DNA of 64,000 nt from Chondrilla cf. caribensis (lineage: Eukaryota > Porifera > Demospongiae > Chondrillida > Chondrillidae), in assembly GCA_964020155.1 (NCBI GenBank), contig OZ026563.1, positions 3,065,440 to 3,129,439 on the forward strand, written 5' to 3'. This document shows positions 1-13,000 of this stretch, one piece after another (within the stretch, counting starts at the first letter, position 1; each line of letters starts with the position of its first letter). A program made the translations under genes and the position numbers. The notes under the pieces were generated by a model. It saw nothing but the letters and a program-made list of their open reading frames with translations. It did no database searches and was not told where the DNA came from.

Positions 1-1091
1 TTTTTCTTGATTTGAATCCCATTTGAACGAATTTATGTATAATTATAATGGATAGGCCTACATGTATACGCATATTCCGAACTATTAAGTTATTTCGCTC
101 TACCAAAACAGCTAGCCCATACTCCTCTTCTGAAGATATTTGTTTAGTGACAAACCGTTTTGTGATTGCATTACAAAACATAATTTATTCTTATTTAGTT
201 TTTCAGATTAAAGTAAAGTGCCTCCCTGACGCTCCTTATTTTTTAGCTTGGAGATCAATCAATTTCTTCAATTGTCCAAATGCGTTTATGTACTGTACAC
301 AAGTTCTAGTGTTTAAGCAAGATCAAGAAGAGTTTCACTTAATACCAAATTAATGTACTGTTGTATTTAGGTATACATGTAGACATAATGATTTCATTAA
401 ACAGATGAACTACTCTCATCATTGAAAACAAGCAATTTACTTGTCACATTTATAATCCAGAATCAAAACTTTACTCAGGATTTCCGAACAGGGGTAGCCT
501 ATGGCAAAATTGTGCTGTTTGCAAGTTTGGTTCTGTCAATTATAAGGGGCTGTTCTTATCAAGTGATAATAGACAGGGAAGAAACAGATGCAGGACAATA
601 CTTCAAAGTGATATTTATAACTAATTTGCAAAGATGAAGGTTGCCTGGAAAAACTACAGTGATTTCTTTTCTCTTTATAACATTTGGAGGGTGAGGGGTT
701 TTTCAGAACTCCAATGCTTAGAGGCCTGAGAAAATTTATTGTATCATATTCTTTCGAGCAGATCAAATACTGTAATGGTGTGTGGATGCAAATGATTCCG
801 TTACAGTATTTAATTTTAGAATTTATATTCCGTAAAGTTAAACCTGAAATATAATATGAGTTTGCTGTACTTAGCTCAGTATACTCCAATTATACACTAG
901 TTATTACTTCTATGTTGGGACCTATAGTATGTGTACTTAACTAATACATGGGCTATGCTATTAAATTAATATATATTAACTAATTGCATCATAATAGTAT
1001 GTATTTCATGCAATTATTACATTTTGGAATTGTAACACCAAAGCTAATTACATAACTTTGTTAACAACCATTTTCTTCTATTTTCACACAG
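1..1091. other. Upstream/intronic sequence of gene A, no gene recognised
   Basis: AT-rich sequence before the first recognisable exon of receptor gene A. By analogy with genes B and C, a short signal-peptide exon should lie 5' of the linker exon at 1092, but I find no equivalent here, so it is probably left of the window. The short ORFs at 48-353 and 422-637 show no domain or splice logic. Confidence 0.5.
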
Positions 1092-4000
1092 TAACTGGAT
1101 ACACTATTGCTCAACCCACTCCACAAGGTATGGCACATGCATAGTGTTACTATTGTTTTAAGGGATTTAATGTGCTGGGGTGGATAAAAAGTAAATTGAG
1201 ACTGAAGCTGGAATAAAACCTTTGGTATGCACTATTTATTTTAAATTATTGTTGCTTTCAGTTATAATAAGGCCTAATCCAAGTGTGGGGCAGCACCATG
1301 ATTGAAGTTTTGTACTTGATTTGTTTTTAAGTATTTTGCAACTAAAAATCAACAATCATATCCTAATAAAGATGAAATAATGTAATTAACGGTAATATTT
1401 ATAGCTGGATGGGTCCCTATATATGTCATTTATTTGTTCTTCATACATATATTACAGCCTCTTCATCATTAAAGAAGAGTAACTGAAACTGAAATAAGCA
1501 TTTCCCATACACATTACATTTGCATTAGGTATGTTACAGTAGTTTTCATGCAGTTTAATAAGGTCTATCCCAAGTGCAGGAGTAAGATTCCATAACCATA
1601 AGCGCATTATAACTGCTTTTATCATAATTATTATGATTTATTATGAGATTTGTCAATATATAGAATGACTGTATATCATGGACAGTACACAACATGCATA
1701 GCGTATGTTTAGTACTGAATCTGTGTCATCATGTATGTATGTGAAATATATAATTGAACGACATGCGATGACGCCAAGATGGCGGACAAAGCTAAAGAGA
1801 GAAGTAAAAATAAAAAGAGAAATGATCCGGGTAGTTGCTTTTGCAAAGCTAAAAAAGGAGGAACAGTTGTACAATGCAACAAATGCAACCGTTGGTGTCA
1901 CCCTTCGTGCGTGGGGCTCTCGCCTGAGATCCTACGAGCTATGGACGATGACGCACCGTATTATTGCCCCTTGTGTATACTGAAGAAATTTTCAGATGCT
2001 CCATCTTCACCTGCCAGCGCGTGTGGACAAGACGACTCGGAGTCCATCGCCAGAATTGTAGCGGAATTCGACGACATGCGCAAGGACCTCGATGACCTAA
2101 AACGGAGTGTGAGCGATCTCTCCGCTAAATTGGACGCCTTTCAGCGTCCCATCTCCTCCGCTCCCTCAGAGACAGGTGAAACCCTACGCGCTCAACAGCG
2201 GATCCTGGAATCGCATGAGAGAGCCTTACGCAGGAACAATGTCATTGTTGTCGGCGTTGCTGAAGACGACTCCTGCAGCACATACGATGCCATACAAAAA
2301 CTTTTCTCTGAGAAGCTGAACGCCCCAGGTTTATCCTTCGAGGCGAGAAGACTAGGTAAGAAAAAAGACCAGGGTACACGTTCAATCCTCGTTCGCTTTT
2401 CCGACTCCAAGAGCAAGGTGAGCGCCATGAAAAAACGTAGTTTGTTAAAAGGTTCGAAGATATACATGAATGATGACCTAACTCCCTTCCAAAAGCAAAA
2501 TCAGAAAATCTTACTTGAAAGAATGAGGAAAGCCAGAGGAGAGGGAAAGTCGTCGTACATTGCCAGAGGCAACCTGTTTATCGATGGATCTGTAGTGGCC
2601 TCCCTGGACTCCTTGGAAGCCTTCTAGGACACACGCCAAAACGGCCCTGTTAGTAGTTTTAGCACAAGCGCACACTCGATTCAACACGTGATTTCAATAT
2701 GTCAGTGGAATATAAATGGTCTAACTTGTGACAAATTAGTCGAAATCCAACCTTATCTTCAACAACTTAATGCTGATATCATTATTCTCTCAGAAACATG
2801 GCTTAGCCCCAATATATCGTTCACTGTTGATCTCATCGGCTATAAATCACTCAATTTTTGCAGACCCTGTAAACATAAAAAGGCCAGGCGTAACTCTGGG
2901 GGCCTGCTGATTTACATCAAAGATTATCTGAGCCAGATGGCCAAATGTATTAAGGTATCTACTGATCGTGTCTGGATTAAACTACAACAAACAACTACTA
3001 TTATCAAAAATGACATTTATATATGTGCTACATACATCCCCCCACATGCCTCCTCTTCATACTACCTGAATGATCCACCCTGGCCAGACCTACAGAGAGA
3101 GTTAAGCCATTTCAATAAATTAGGAGCTGTCATCCTGATAGGAGATTTGAATGCCAGAATCGGGGGCTTTCAGTCTAATCTTACAGGCCACCTTAAGCGA
3201 ACCTACAAAGATCAGATAGTTAATTCTTATGGCGCGGAATTGATGTCCTTATGTACAGGTTTTGATTTATCTATCTGCAATGGGACTTTCCCACCTGACA
3301 ATGTAGCTGGTGAGTGTACATGCCATACTGCCAGTGGCTCTAGCTGCATAGACTACGCCATAGTTAATGGATACCTCACTTCAGCAATCAAATCATTCCA
3401 TGTCAATAACCTTGAAGTTTTTTCAGACCACTGCCCAATCTTACTCACCCTGTCCACTGGCGAAAGTAAGCCTCAATACACCAATCAGTCGCCACATTAT
3501 CTAGCTAATGAACTCTCAAAAGACCTACTCAAACGACTAGATATAGCCACCTCCAATCACCTAATCCGAAACCCCCCCAAGCTGAAATGGATCGGAGAAA
3601 ACATCACTAAATTTATTGACACCCTAAAACGATGCCCACCTGAGCTCCCAATTAACCCATCATCAATTTCGGATATAGATGAGACTGTTACATTCTTTAC
3701 AGAGAAAATCATTCAACACGCCATAGCCTCTGGATTTGCTAAGGTACCGACTTCATCTGAGGCTCTCTCCTCCAAAAAGTCACTCTATCCTAAGCAGTCA
3801 TGGTTTGATAATGAATGTAAACAAAAAAAGAAAGAAGTTCTATCCAAACTCTCTTCATGGAGAAAAAAACCTATAAACCAAGATCTGCGGAAAGCTTATC
3901 ACAACACCAAAGCTGCATGGAAGCGACTTATAAAATCCAAAAAATTCATGGCTTCACGAAAATGGAATGCCGAGATTCTAAAGAAAGCTAAATCCAACCC

Positions 4001-7000
4001 GAAATCATTTTGGAACACTATTAACACTAGTGCTGTATCCCAAGCTGTTGACAACAATATCTCCTGTTCAGAATGGGAGCAATACTTCAGTAAACTATAC
4101 AGTGCTACATCTGATTCATCACCTCAAGTTGACAGCAGTCCTAGCCAGCATTCAGACTCCAGCTCAACACCCATCATCAGTGATCCACGTACAAATTCTC
4201 CCATGAACCAAGAACCTGACATTTCTACTGATGAAATAGAGTTAGCCATATCAAAATTGAAATGTGGTAAAGCACCTGGTACCGATCTCCTTACAAATGA
4301 AGTTTTGAAGTCTCTCCCCCCTTCTTGGCTAGATTTGCTGCAAGTAATCTTCAATGCAATCTTACGCTCTGGTGAATATCCCTCTACATGGGCCGAGTCT
4401 ATTATAAAACCTATTTACAAATCTGGTAACAGGAATGACCCTTCTAACTATAGAGGCATATCCCTCATTAGCTGTTTGGGCAAACTATTTACTGCAATCA
4501 TACGTGACAGGATGTCAACCTGGGCAGAAAATTCAAACCTACTCCCAGAAGAACAATTTGGGTTTCAAAAAGGTAAAAGGACTGCAGACGCTATATTTGC
4601 TCTTCATACTGTCGCTGAAAAGCAATGCTCCTTAAAGAAAAAGCTATACTGCTGTTTTGTTGACTTCAGAAAGGCCTTTGACTCAGTATGTCAGCCCTTA
4701 CTTTGGTCGAAATTAGAAGCACTGAATCTTAATCCCCAAATTCTTTCACTATTAAAATCTTATTATTCCAAATCTCGTTCACGTGTAGCAGGCTCTCATG
4801 GGCACATGTCAAACTTCTTTACTACCGAAAAAGGTGTGAAACAGGGATGCAACCTAAGTCCCCTATTGTTCTCCCTGTATATTAGCGACTTGCCAAGGCT
4901 TCTCAACTCTCTCGAAGTCAACCTTCCATTTTTTCCCTCACCCTGTCTCCTGTTTGCAGATGATGTAGTTTTGTTCACTGACAATCCAAAAAAGCTTCAG
5001 GATTTAATCAACTCTCTATGTTTCTACTGTAGGCAACAACATCTTGACATCAACTCCAATAAAACTAAGATTCTTGTATTTGGACAAAAACCTAAACTTA
5101 TTGCTGATTCCTGGGAAGTTAACTCACAACGACTTGAAATTGTAACCAAGTACAAATATTTAGGTACTTGGTTATGTTGGAAATGTGACTTCAAAGATTG
5201 TTTGTCAAAAACCTATGACAGAGCGCACAAACCGTTTTGCCAACTTCAGGCCAAGATAGCTTCTTTGGGGATAACTGATTTTAATGTTTTGCTCTTTCTT
5301 TTCAAGGCATTGATCAAACCAATCTTAATGTACAACGCTGAGATCTGGGGGCTTTATGATGCCCATGTTTTAGACAAAATTCAATACAAATATCTCAAAT
5401 ATGTGCTGAGGGTGTCTCATTCTTGTGTAAACTCAGCTGTCCTTGCTGAAACTGGATCAGTCCCACTGTTGTTTGACTGTGAGTCAGCTACACTGAGATA
5501 TTTCTATCGACTCACCTCACCCAACACCCCCTTCCTCACAAGGAAAGCTCTTGAAATATCTATCGGCTTGAGCTCATCTGGTTATAATTCTTGGATGTCC
5601 AGAGTAAAACGAAAATTATTGCATCTTGGCTTTAACATCGACTTTATATTGCCTACTCCTGATGAAGTATTATCTAGGCTGCATGATCAAGTCTCTCAAA
5701 AACTAAGAGCTGACATTAACAGTACTCAAGGTTCCACACCATCTGGTGGGAACAAGTTAAGAACATATCGTTTGATCAAATCCAACACACTCGAACCAGA
5801 ATCATATTTATCGGTGATCTCAAACCCAACAGTTAGACAAGCCTTCACTAAATTACGCATATCAGATCACAAGCTCTCTATTGAAATAGGTCGACACTGT
5901 AAGCCGCCCAAGCCTTTAGAAGATCGTACATGCCCACTCTGTAATTCGCAATCTCTGGAGGATGAAATACACTTTTTAATACACTGCTCTGCTTATCGGC
6001 AATTGAGATCTACCCTCTTCGAAGTAGCGATGACTTCAAATGGTAACTTCATATTTTTAAGCTCTAAAGACAAGTTCATATTTCTAATGTGTAACACTGA
6101 CAGAACAATTATTAAACACACAGGCCATTTTATTTATAGGGCAATGCAGCTCAGATTCTCTCTTCTGTCTCCCTCCATCTAGCAAGTGCCACAGTGATTT
6201 CTTTTTTTTTTTTTTTTTTTTTGTCAGTCCTAACTCTGTGATATGCATATTGCAATTAATTGATCAATTTCTGCTGAGGTCAAGGGCCGTTTTGGCTACG
6301 ACCAGTGATGACTATATATATATATATATATTATCTCTATCATTATCATATTATTTTTATTATCACTAAGCTGTTACATCAGCAAATTTGATACTAGTAA
6401 ACTACTATAGTTCAATATAAATAAACTCACTACTGTAATAATTATAAAATGAAAATTTATTAGTAATTATGCTTCCTTTGACATATTATACTACCACAGT
6501 AAGTGACAATATTGATAAATCACAAGCAACAAAAAAGTGAAAATGAAAGAATCTAATATAATATAATATGTTAGTTGTGAATGGAGCACACAACCTTCGT
6601 GGAACATAAAATCCATGCCAGTTGTATGCTCTATCATTTCCAGAGCTGGAGCATGCTCCTTGATTGCTGTGATAGGAGATTATTAATAATTGTCATAATA
6701 GTATTGTTGTTGTTATATATGATAAATTGAAGTTACATACTAATACATTTATTAACTTGCAGTTTCACTGGACGTGTATCCTGACAATGGTGGTAATCTT
6801 GAATTGGGATCACGAATTGTGATTGTGTGTAGAGTGGTTGGAGTGACTGCTGGGACACAGCTGACCTATTCCTGGACCTGCCCCAATCCTAGCGATTGCA
6901 ATGGGAGGGAGCATTACAGAACAGATGACAACATATTGCAATTGGATACCTTTAGAGATAACAATAAATTTCTTGGCACTTTCACCTGCACTGTGAATAT

Positions 7001-10000
7001 TGGAGGATCGAGTTATACAGCTACTCAGAGCTATAGTGCCTACTCAGGTATTTACATGATGTATACAGTACATTATGTATACACTGATGAGTAGAAGAAC
7101 CATCTAGTATGTTGTTGGACCATGTGTTGTATTGCATGTATGATATGCATAGGACTACATGACTGACTCAGTGAGTTCGGAAATTTCAACTGAAGTGCAG
7201 AGAATGTTGTAGATGGTATGTTTGGACCTGCTTTCTTCTACACAATGGTCTACTAACATGTTAGCTACTATTGGTGACAGTGCATGGTTATCAATGTCTC
7301 TGTCCATTATGGTCTTCATAAATCCCCATTTTGTGCTAGAAGTACCTATATATTATGTTGGAAAAGTATTATGCAGTTGCTTTACACTCAGCTCCAACAC
7401 AAGGTATGTACATAATGGCCAATCATAAAAATGAATAAGACATTAAAAGCACTTTGCGACAACCATCGTCAATTTCAGATACATATATGAAGACTAACAT
7501 ACGTTTTTAGCTGGAAACCAAACAATGAAGAATATGTATGATTTGAGTGTGTACATAATGTGTACACATATAAATGTATTGTTGCAGCATATAAATACAA
7601 GACTGATTTTGTGCATACATGTTTGTAGTATTTGCTATAATATTATACAGTACGTTTCTGGTGAGATCACAAACATACACATAAAGATTAGTATGTATAT
7701 ATAATATTTACAGCGTGTAGTTACCTAAGTCATACTAGTGTACATACAACCACTGTGCCTACTGTAACAATTTTAGTATGAGTATGTATTTAGCAAATAA
7801 TAGTGACACTGTATTTATTTTGAGATGTTGAATACCGTATAAACTCTGTTATATGTACAATGCATCTTGCTATTTTAAGTAGGAGGGTTCAGTACATTTC
7901 AAATTTAAACCTATTTCATCTAGGCATAATAAATGCAGGTTTTTAGTACCGCTATAATGTACTTTATATGACAATCAAGAATGAGGTACATACTTACACA
8001 TAATATATTCACATGGTATTATGATTATATTGTTCGATGACATGGTAAAAGCAAAACTGTACTTATTATATTCTCTGCAGGTGGACCCTCTTTGGCCAAT
8101 GCAAATTCTGCCTTTTCTCCACTTGCTTATTTTAGTATGCCAAAGAACTCTTTTGTGACTAACACTACCATTACTGGGAAACAATCAGGTGCAGCTATTG
8201 ATGTTCATGTGGGATGTGCACATGCTTCCACTACTTCATCCTGGTATCAAGATCAGACAGAGCTGTCCACATCTTCAAGTAATAATGAGTATCAGTCAAT
8301 AGACGGCGCTTCAACGGGCCACTTGAGAATAGTAGACCTAGACCAATACACAAATGACGAGTACCGCTGTGTGTCAGGTAATGGAGAGAGTACATACCTT
8401 GGAGTGTTCCTGAACAGTGGAGGTGAGTCGTTTATGTAGTCGCAATGTGGTCTGTTTGTGTGTACAGAGAGTTTTGGTGTACCTGCCAAACCCTTTCACC
8501 TGCCATCACTTCTGTGCATGAGTCCTTTGTGTACACAATAAGGATTTATGTAATCCATCACAATTTTCTTTCACAATTCAGTGTATTATCTCACCCATTT
8601 TGATGTATGCATGTACAGTACTAATTGAAATTACAAACAGGAAGTTTTGTTTGTATTTTGCATTTGTACATTTGTCAGGAAGTGAATCATTGGAGGGATT
8701 TCTCAAAAACATTTTTATAGTTTAAGTATGATAATATATCAACAAGACTTGTTGAAACGTTACATACATACTTGAAGGCATGAAATAACCTTTTCTGGCA
8801 ACACCAAATTGTACACTTATTTCAAGAAGTTAGGCTTTTTGAAAATGTTGTGAACTCTGTCCAGATATGAAATATCCTCTATTCCACTCTATTATTGCAA
8901 CCTGTACATTTGTCCATACGTGCTTATGTATCCCATTGCCTTTAGAGTTTTACCATAACACCAATATTAAGATTCATTTTGCTTTTGAGACATATCTTTC
9001 ACATACAGCCTAGCATCCCTTGAGTAATAGAACAGGCTCACAATTATGAAGTGTTAATTGCTGCAAATACTTGCCAACTTGTGTAGGGCACATGTTGCTC
9101 ACAATTGTATAGTATAGTAATTGAATCGGTACTGTACCTTTACTATGTTATTAGTTCTTTTATTCACTACTTGAATTGTGTTGCTCATTTGTGTTGTATC
9201 GGTATTTCTAAAGGCTGAGTCAAGATGTTGTATTTGTAATAAATTCACCAAACTCAGTTACATTCACAATTGTCATCCACTACATATAATGTACTACATA
9301 CAAGTACACAGAAGACAACATTGCATCATTAAGTTTGTGATAGATATGTGATTATGTTTACATCTAATGGGGTAATACGTATATATAGTTAGTATATAGT
9401 ATTATAGTTCATTATCAATCCTGCCCTTAATCATATTCATAACCAAAGACACTTTGGTATATTTCCAGCTGGTTCGGCATAAATCCAGTGATATAATTTG
9501 TCAACCTTAGGCCTTGCACAGGCTTATTGTGCAATAAACCTTCCATACCAACAGAGTGTACAGTCACGCCTTGACTGTAAGCCTCCTTTATCCTCTCTTA
9601 TCATGAAGACCACAAGTGTTCACTTGTGTGTCGGAATGGTAAGATGAGGACAGTCAGCCAACATATGCATGGGGTATACCACACTAACGAGCTCAAATGA
9701 GAACAAAACAGCTGTCTGTGGTTCCTTTTTGAGGATTTGAACTTCTGGGAGATAATCACTGGTTGCCATCAAAATTGGACTTCGGTCTCCCAGCTGATAG
9801 AGACTTCGGTCTATTTTCAGCTGGTTCCGCATAAATCCAGTGATATAATCTGTCAACCTTAGACCTTGCACAGGCTTATTGTGCAATAAACCTTCTCTAC
9901 CATGTATGTACATGTACACCAAGTGACTTCGTAAGTTTGAATCTCTTGTGTAGTTGGACAATGAGCCAAATACTAGTTGGAATATATGTGTGTGTCATTG

Positions 10001-13000
10001 ATCTATTTGTTTACAGTACATATATATTATTATTATTTTACCAATCATTTCCTATCTTGCTACATTGCTGTAGAGTGTATGTTATTCCCTCATGCCATTC
10101 CTTGTCCAGGGTCTCCTGATAACATCCCTGATGTTCCATTAACATCCCTTATCTTACCCCTGTGTCTGAGGTCTTGACTTTGTGTCATACTGATAACCAC
10201 AATTTTCACTACTTGTTACATGGGTTCTGCTCCTTCCTTGTGTAGCTCTCTCCAGTCTGTCTTCTCCCTCAAACATTCAAACTAGCAGCATCACTGCCAC
10301 AAGTATGGTGGTTTCCTGGGACAGTGTTAGTGGTGCTAGTGGATACTATGTGGGCTATGATAAACAGGGGTTTGGTATTGGCACCAGCATTCCATCCTTG
10401 TTTGAAAGAGTTACAGGAGGAACTACAGTGACATTGAGTGGATTGTCACCAGGTTCCCAGTACGAGGTTACTGTGTGGTCTACAAATGGTACTGGAGTAG
10501 GTGAAGGAAATGCTACAATTTCAAGTACCACTCTTGAACAAGGTGAGTGGCATACTTTGGTTTGGAGTTATTTGATGTGGTAGCTCTATATATGTACCCG
10601 CTAACATTTGTTTCACACTGTTCAACATACAGCTCCCTCAGAGCCTCGTTCTTTCATGATGATCTCGTCAACTTCCACCTCTATTGTTTTTAACTGGATT
10701 CCTCCAAAATTCCCCAATGGTGTCATCCATTACATCATTGAGTACAGCAGTAGTAACATGTTCACTTCACCATCCTCTGTCAACACTAGCAGTAGTAGCA
10801 ACCACTATACACTGGACACCACTGTACTTGAATTTGGAGGTGTAACAAACTACTTCAGAGTTGTGGCGGTGAACTCAGCCGGAAGGAATGAGAGTGTCAC
10901 AACAGTCAGTGCATGCTATGATACCAGTAAGATTATTAGGGATATGTTCACACCCTAACTGCTGTAGATTAGATTTTTATCCTTTCTCCAGCACCGGATC
11001 CTCCTTCTGGATTGAATGGCAATACATTAGTACCATCTTCTATGTCACTGTCCTGGAGTGTTCCTGATGATAGAGTGTGTGATGACAGTGGAATCAGTAG
11101 CTACACAGTAATGTACAGGAAGAAGAGAGATAGTGGTGGTGTTTATATGAACGCATCATCCACTACGAATAACATAACTCTGTCTAATTTGGAGTCATCC
11201 ACTCTCTATGAAGTGCAGGTAGTTGCTGTTAATAAAATTGGAGCAAGTTCAACTTCCAATTCAGTTGATGTGACTAGTGGAAGTGGACGTGAGTAAACTA
11301 GTGCATCTTTGTTGTCAGAAAATGCACACATACTATTATTTTGTACATATTCAGTGTCACCGATATGGATATGGTTGTTAGGGAAAATGATTTGATGTTG
11401 TGTGTCTCTGTCTGAATAGCCCCTGGTCCTCCTGAAGACTTGACGATAACATCCATAACAAGTACAAGTATTGCAATAACGTGGAGTCCACCAGCTAACA
11501 ATGGTGGAGCAGCTGTGACCAGCTACAGTGTGATGGTCTCTGGAGGAACAACCAGTACCACTACTACTACAATGACGTCAACAACGATTAGTGGACTGAC
11601 TCCAAACACAATGTACACCATATCGGTATCAGCTGTGAATTCAATGGTTTCTGGTTCTGAAGTGACTAAAACGACATTGTTGAGTGGTGAATATGTGTTT
11701 ACACCAGTAAAATAAGCCACCAGTGAGATATGTATTCCTGTCTGACCATGTGTTTTTTATAAGAAGAGCACACTACTCCATATAAAGCCTAGTAACTTAT
11801 ACCTTTCAGACGAACTTGTAGTTTCCTTTGAATTGATCCATCATTTCTAATCCTCAAGTGGACCTGTTGTAGTTATTGCTGGGAACATTGCTCACTATAA
11901 GTAGACCACGTATATATCCATCGGAATTAACAATCCCAACATTAACAACAGGAATTGAGTATATATTATTTGGTAACAGTATGAGATTATCCTTGTACGA
12001 GTGGAAACTAATTTTACAGCATGCCTTCCCACAATTGGACATAACTCAGATTTTTCTTATTTGCATGTGTACATAACACATATATGTAGCATGTGACATT
12101 GAGGTTAACTACTACATTTTATTCCATTTTTCCCTGCAGCACCATTTAACATTGAGATCTCAGCTCAATCCCGGAATGCCACAATAACATGGAACGGAGC
12201 AGGAGACTACTTCACCATCACATACAGGGTAGTAGGACAGTCTACGGAAGAATCAGTGAATGTTACCACTAATTCCATAGTGCTGTTGGACCTAACTCCA
12301 TTGACTTCATACGTTATTCGAATCAGTGTAGCTACTAGAGAGGGAAGAATAGGAGAAAGAGGCACAGAAGTGTTCACTACTGATGGTGCCCGTAAGTGAA
12401 ACCCTGTGCAAGGTTATTGTTGCCATACAAGACCAAGAATGTTTGTACTCAAAAATACATTGTATTATTTATACATTTATGTATACTATATAGCGATGTA
12501 TATGTAATCAGGCCTATACCATACTATATTACTGTGTTTGTGTTTCAAGTAAAGGTCACAGAGTGGCAGCTATACCTAGTATTTTTATGTTATATTTTGA
12601 CGTATCCACACACCTTTGGCCTAATTGTAATAATTTCAATAGTATTTGATCCCCTCCTAGATACTTGTTCCATTCTACTACAGTGAATTCTCACTAATCT
12701 GCCATCTCTACGTATATCTGCCAAACATTTTACCTACAAAAATCTCACGATGTCAGTATTATACATACAGCTATGAAAATCCATATAATCTGACTGCAAT
12801 AGACTGATTAATATTATTACCAACTCATTTAGTTATCTTCATTTCTACAAATAGTCTAATCGGTATTAATGGGTGTAATCACTTCATCTAATCTTCAATC
12901 ATAGATGATTACATATATATACGCAGGTGTGTGATAATTATGGAAGTTTAATTGGAATCCAACGTGCTCAAGGAAAAAGGAGAAAAGAGAAAAAACGTAT

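Larger units (their letters stand above)
1760..6331 (+). mobile_element. Near-intact non-LTR retrotransposon (LINE) in intron of gene A
   Basis: Two open reading frames in order: PHD-finger ORF1 and endonuclease/reverse transcriptase ORF2. A 3' region follows with a T run at 6202-6222 and a TA run at about 6313-6331 that probably ends the element. The 5' boundary is approximate; I could not identify a target-site duplication. Orientation is the same as gene A. ORF1 resembles those of CR1/L1-type LINEs (zinc finger, coiled coil, RRM-like C-terminus). The clade is not certain from sequence reading alone. Confidence 0.88.

Noticed and set aside
4124..4984. Minus-strand and alternate-frame ORFs within LINE ORF2
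   Set aside because: Shadows of the intact reverse transcriptase frame.
9620..9961. 113-codon minus ORF in a gene A intron
   Set aside because: Overlaps an 82-bp direct repeat, has no domain, and is not conserved in the paralogous introns.
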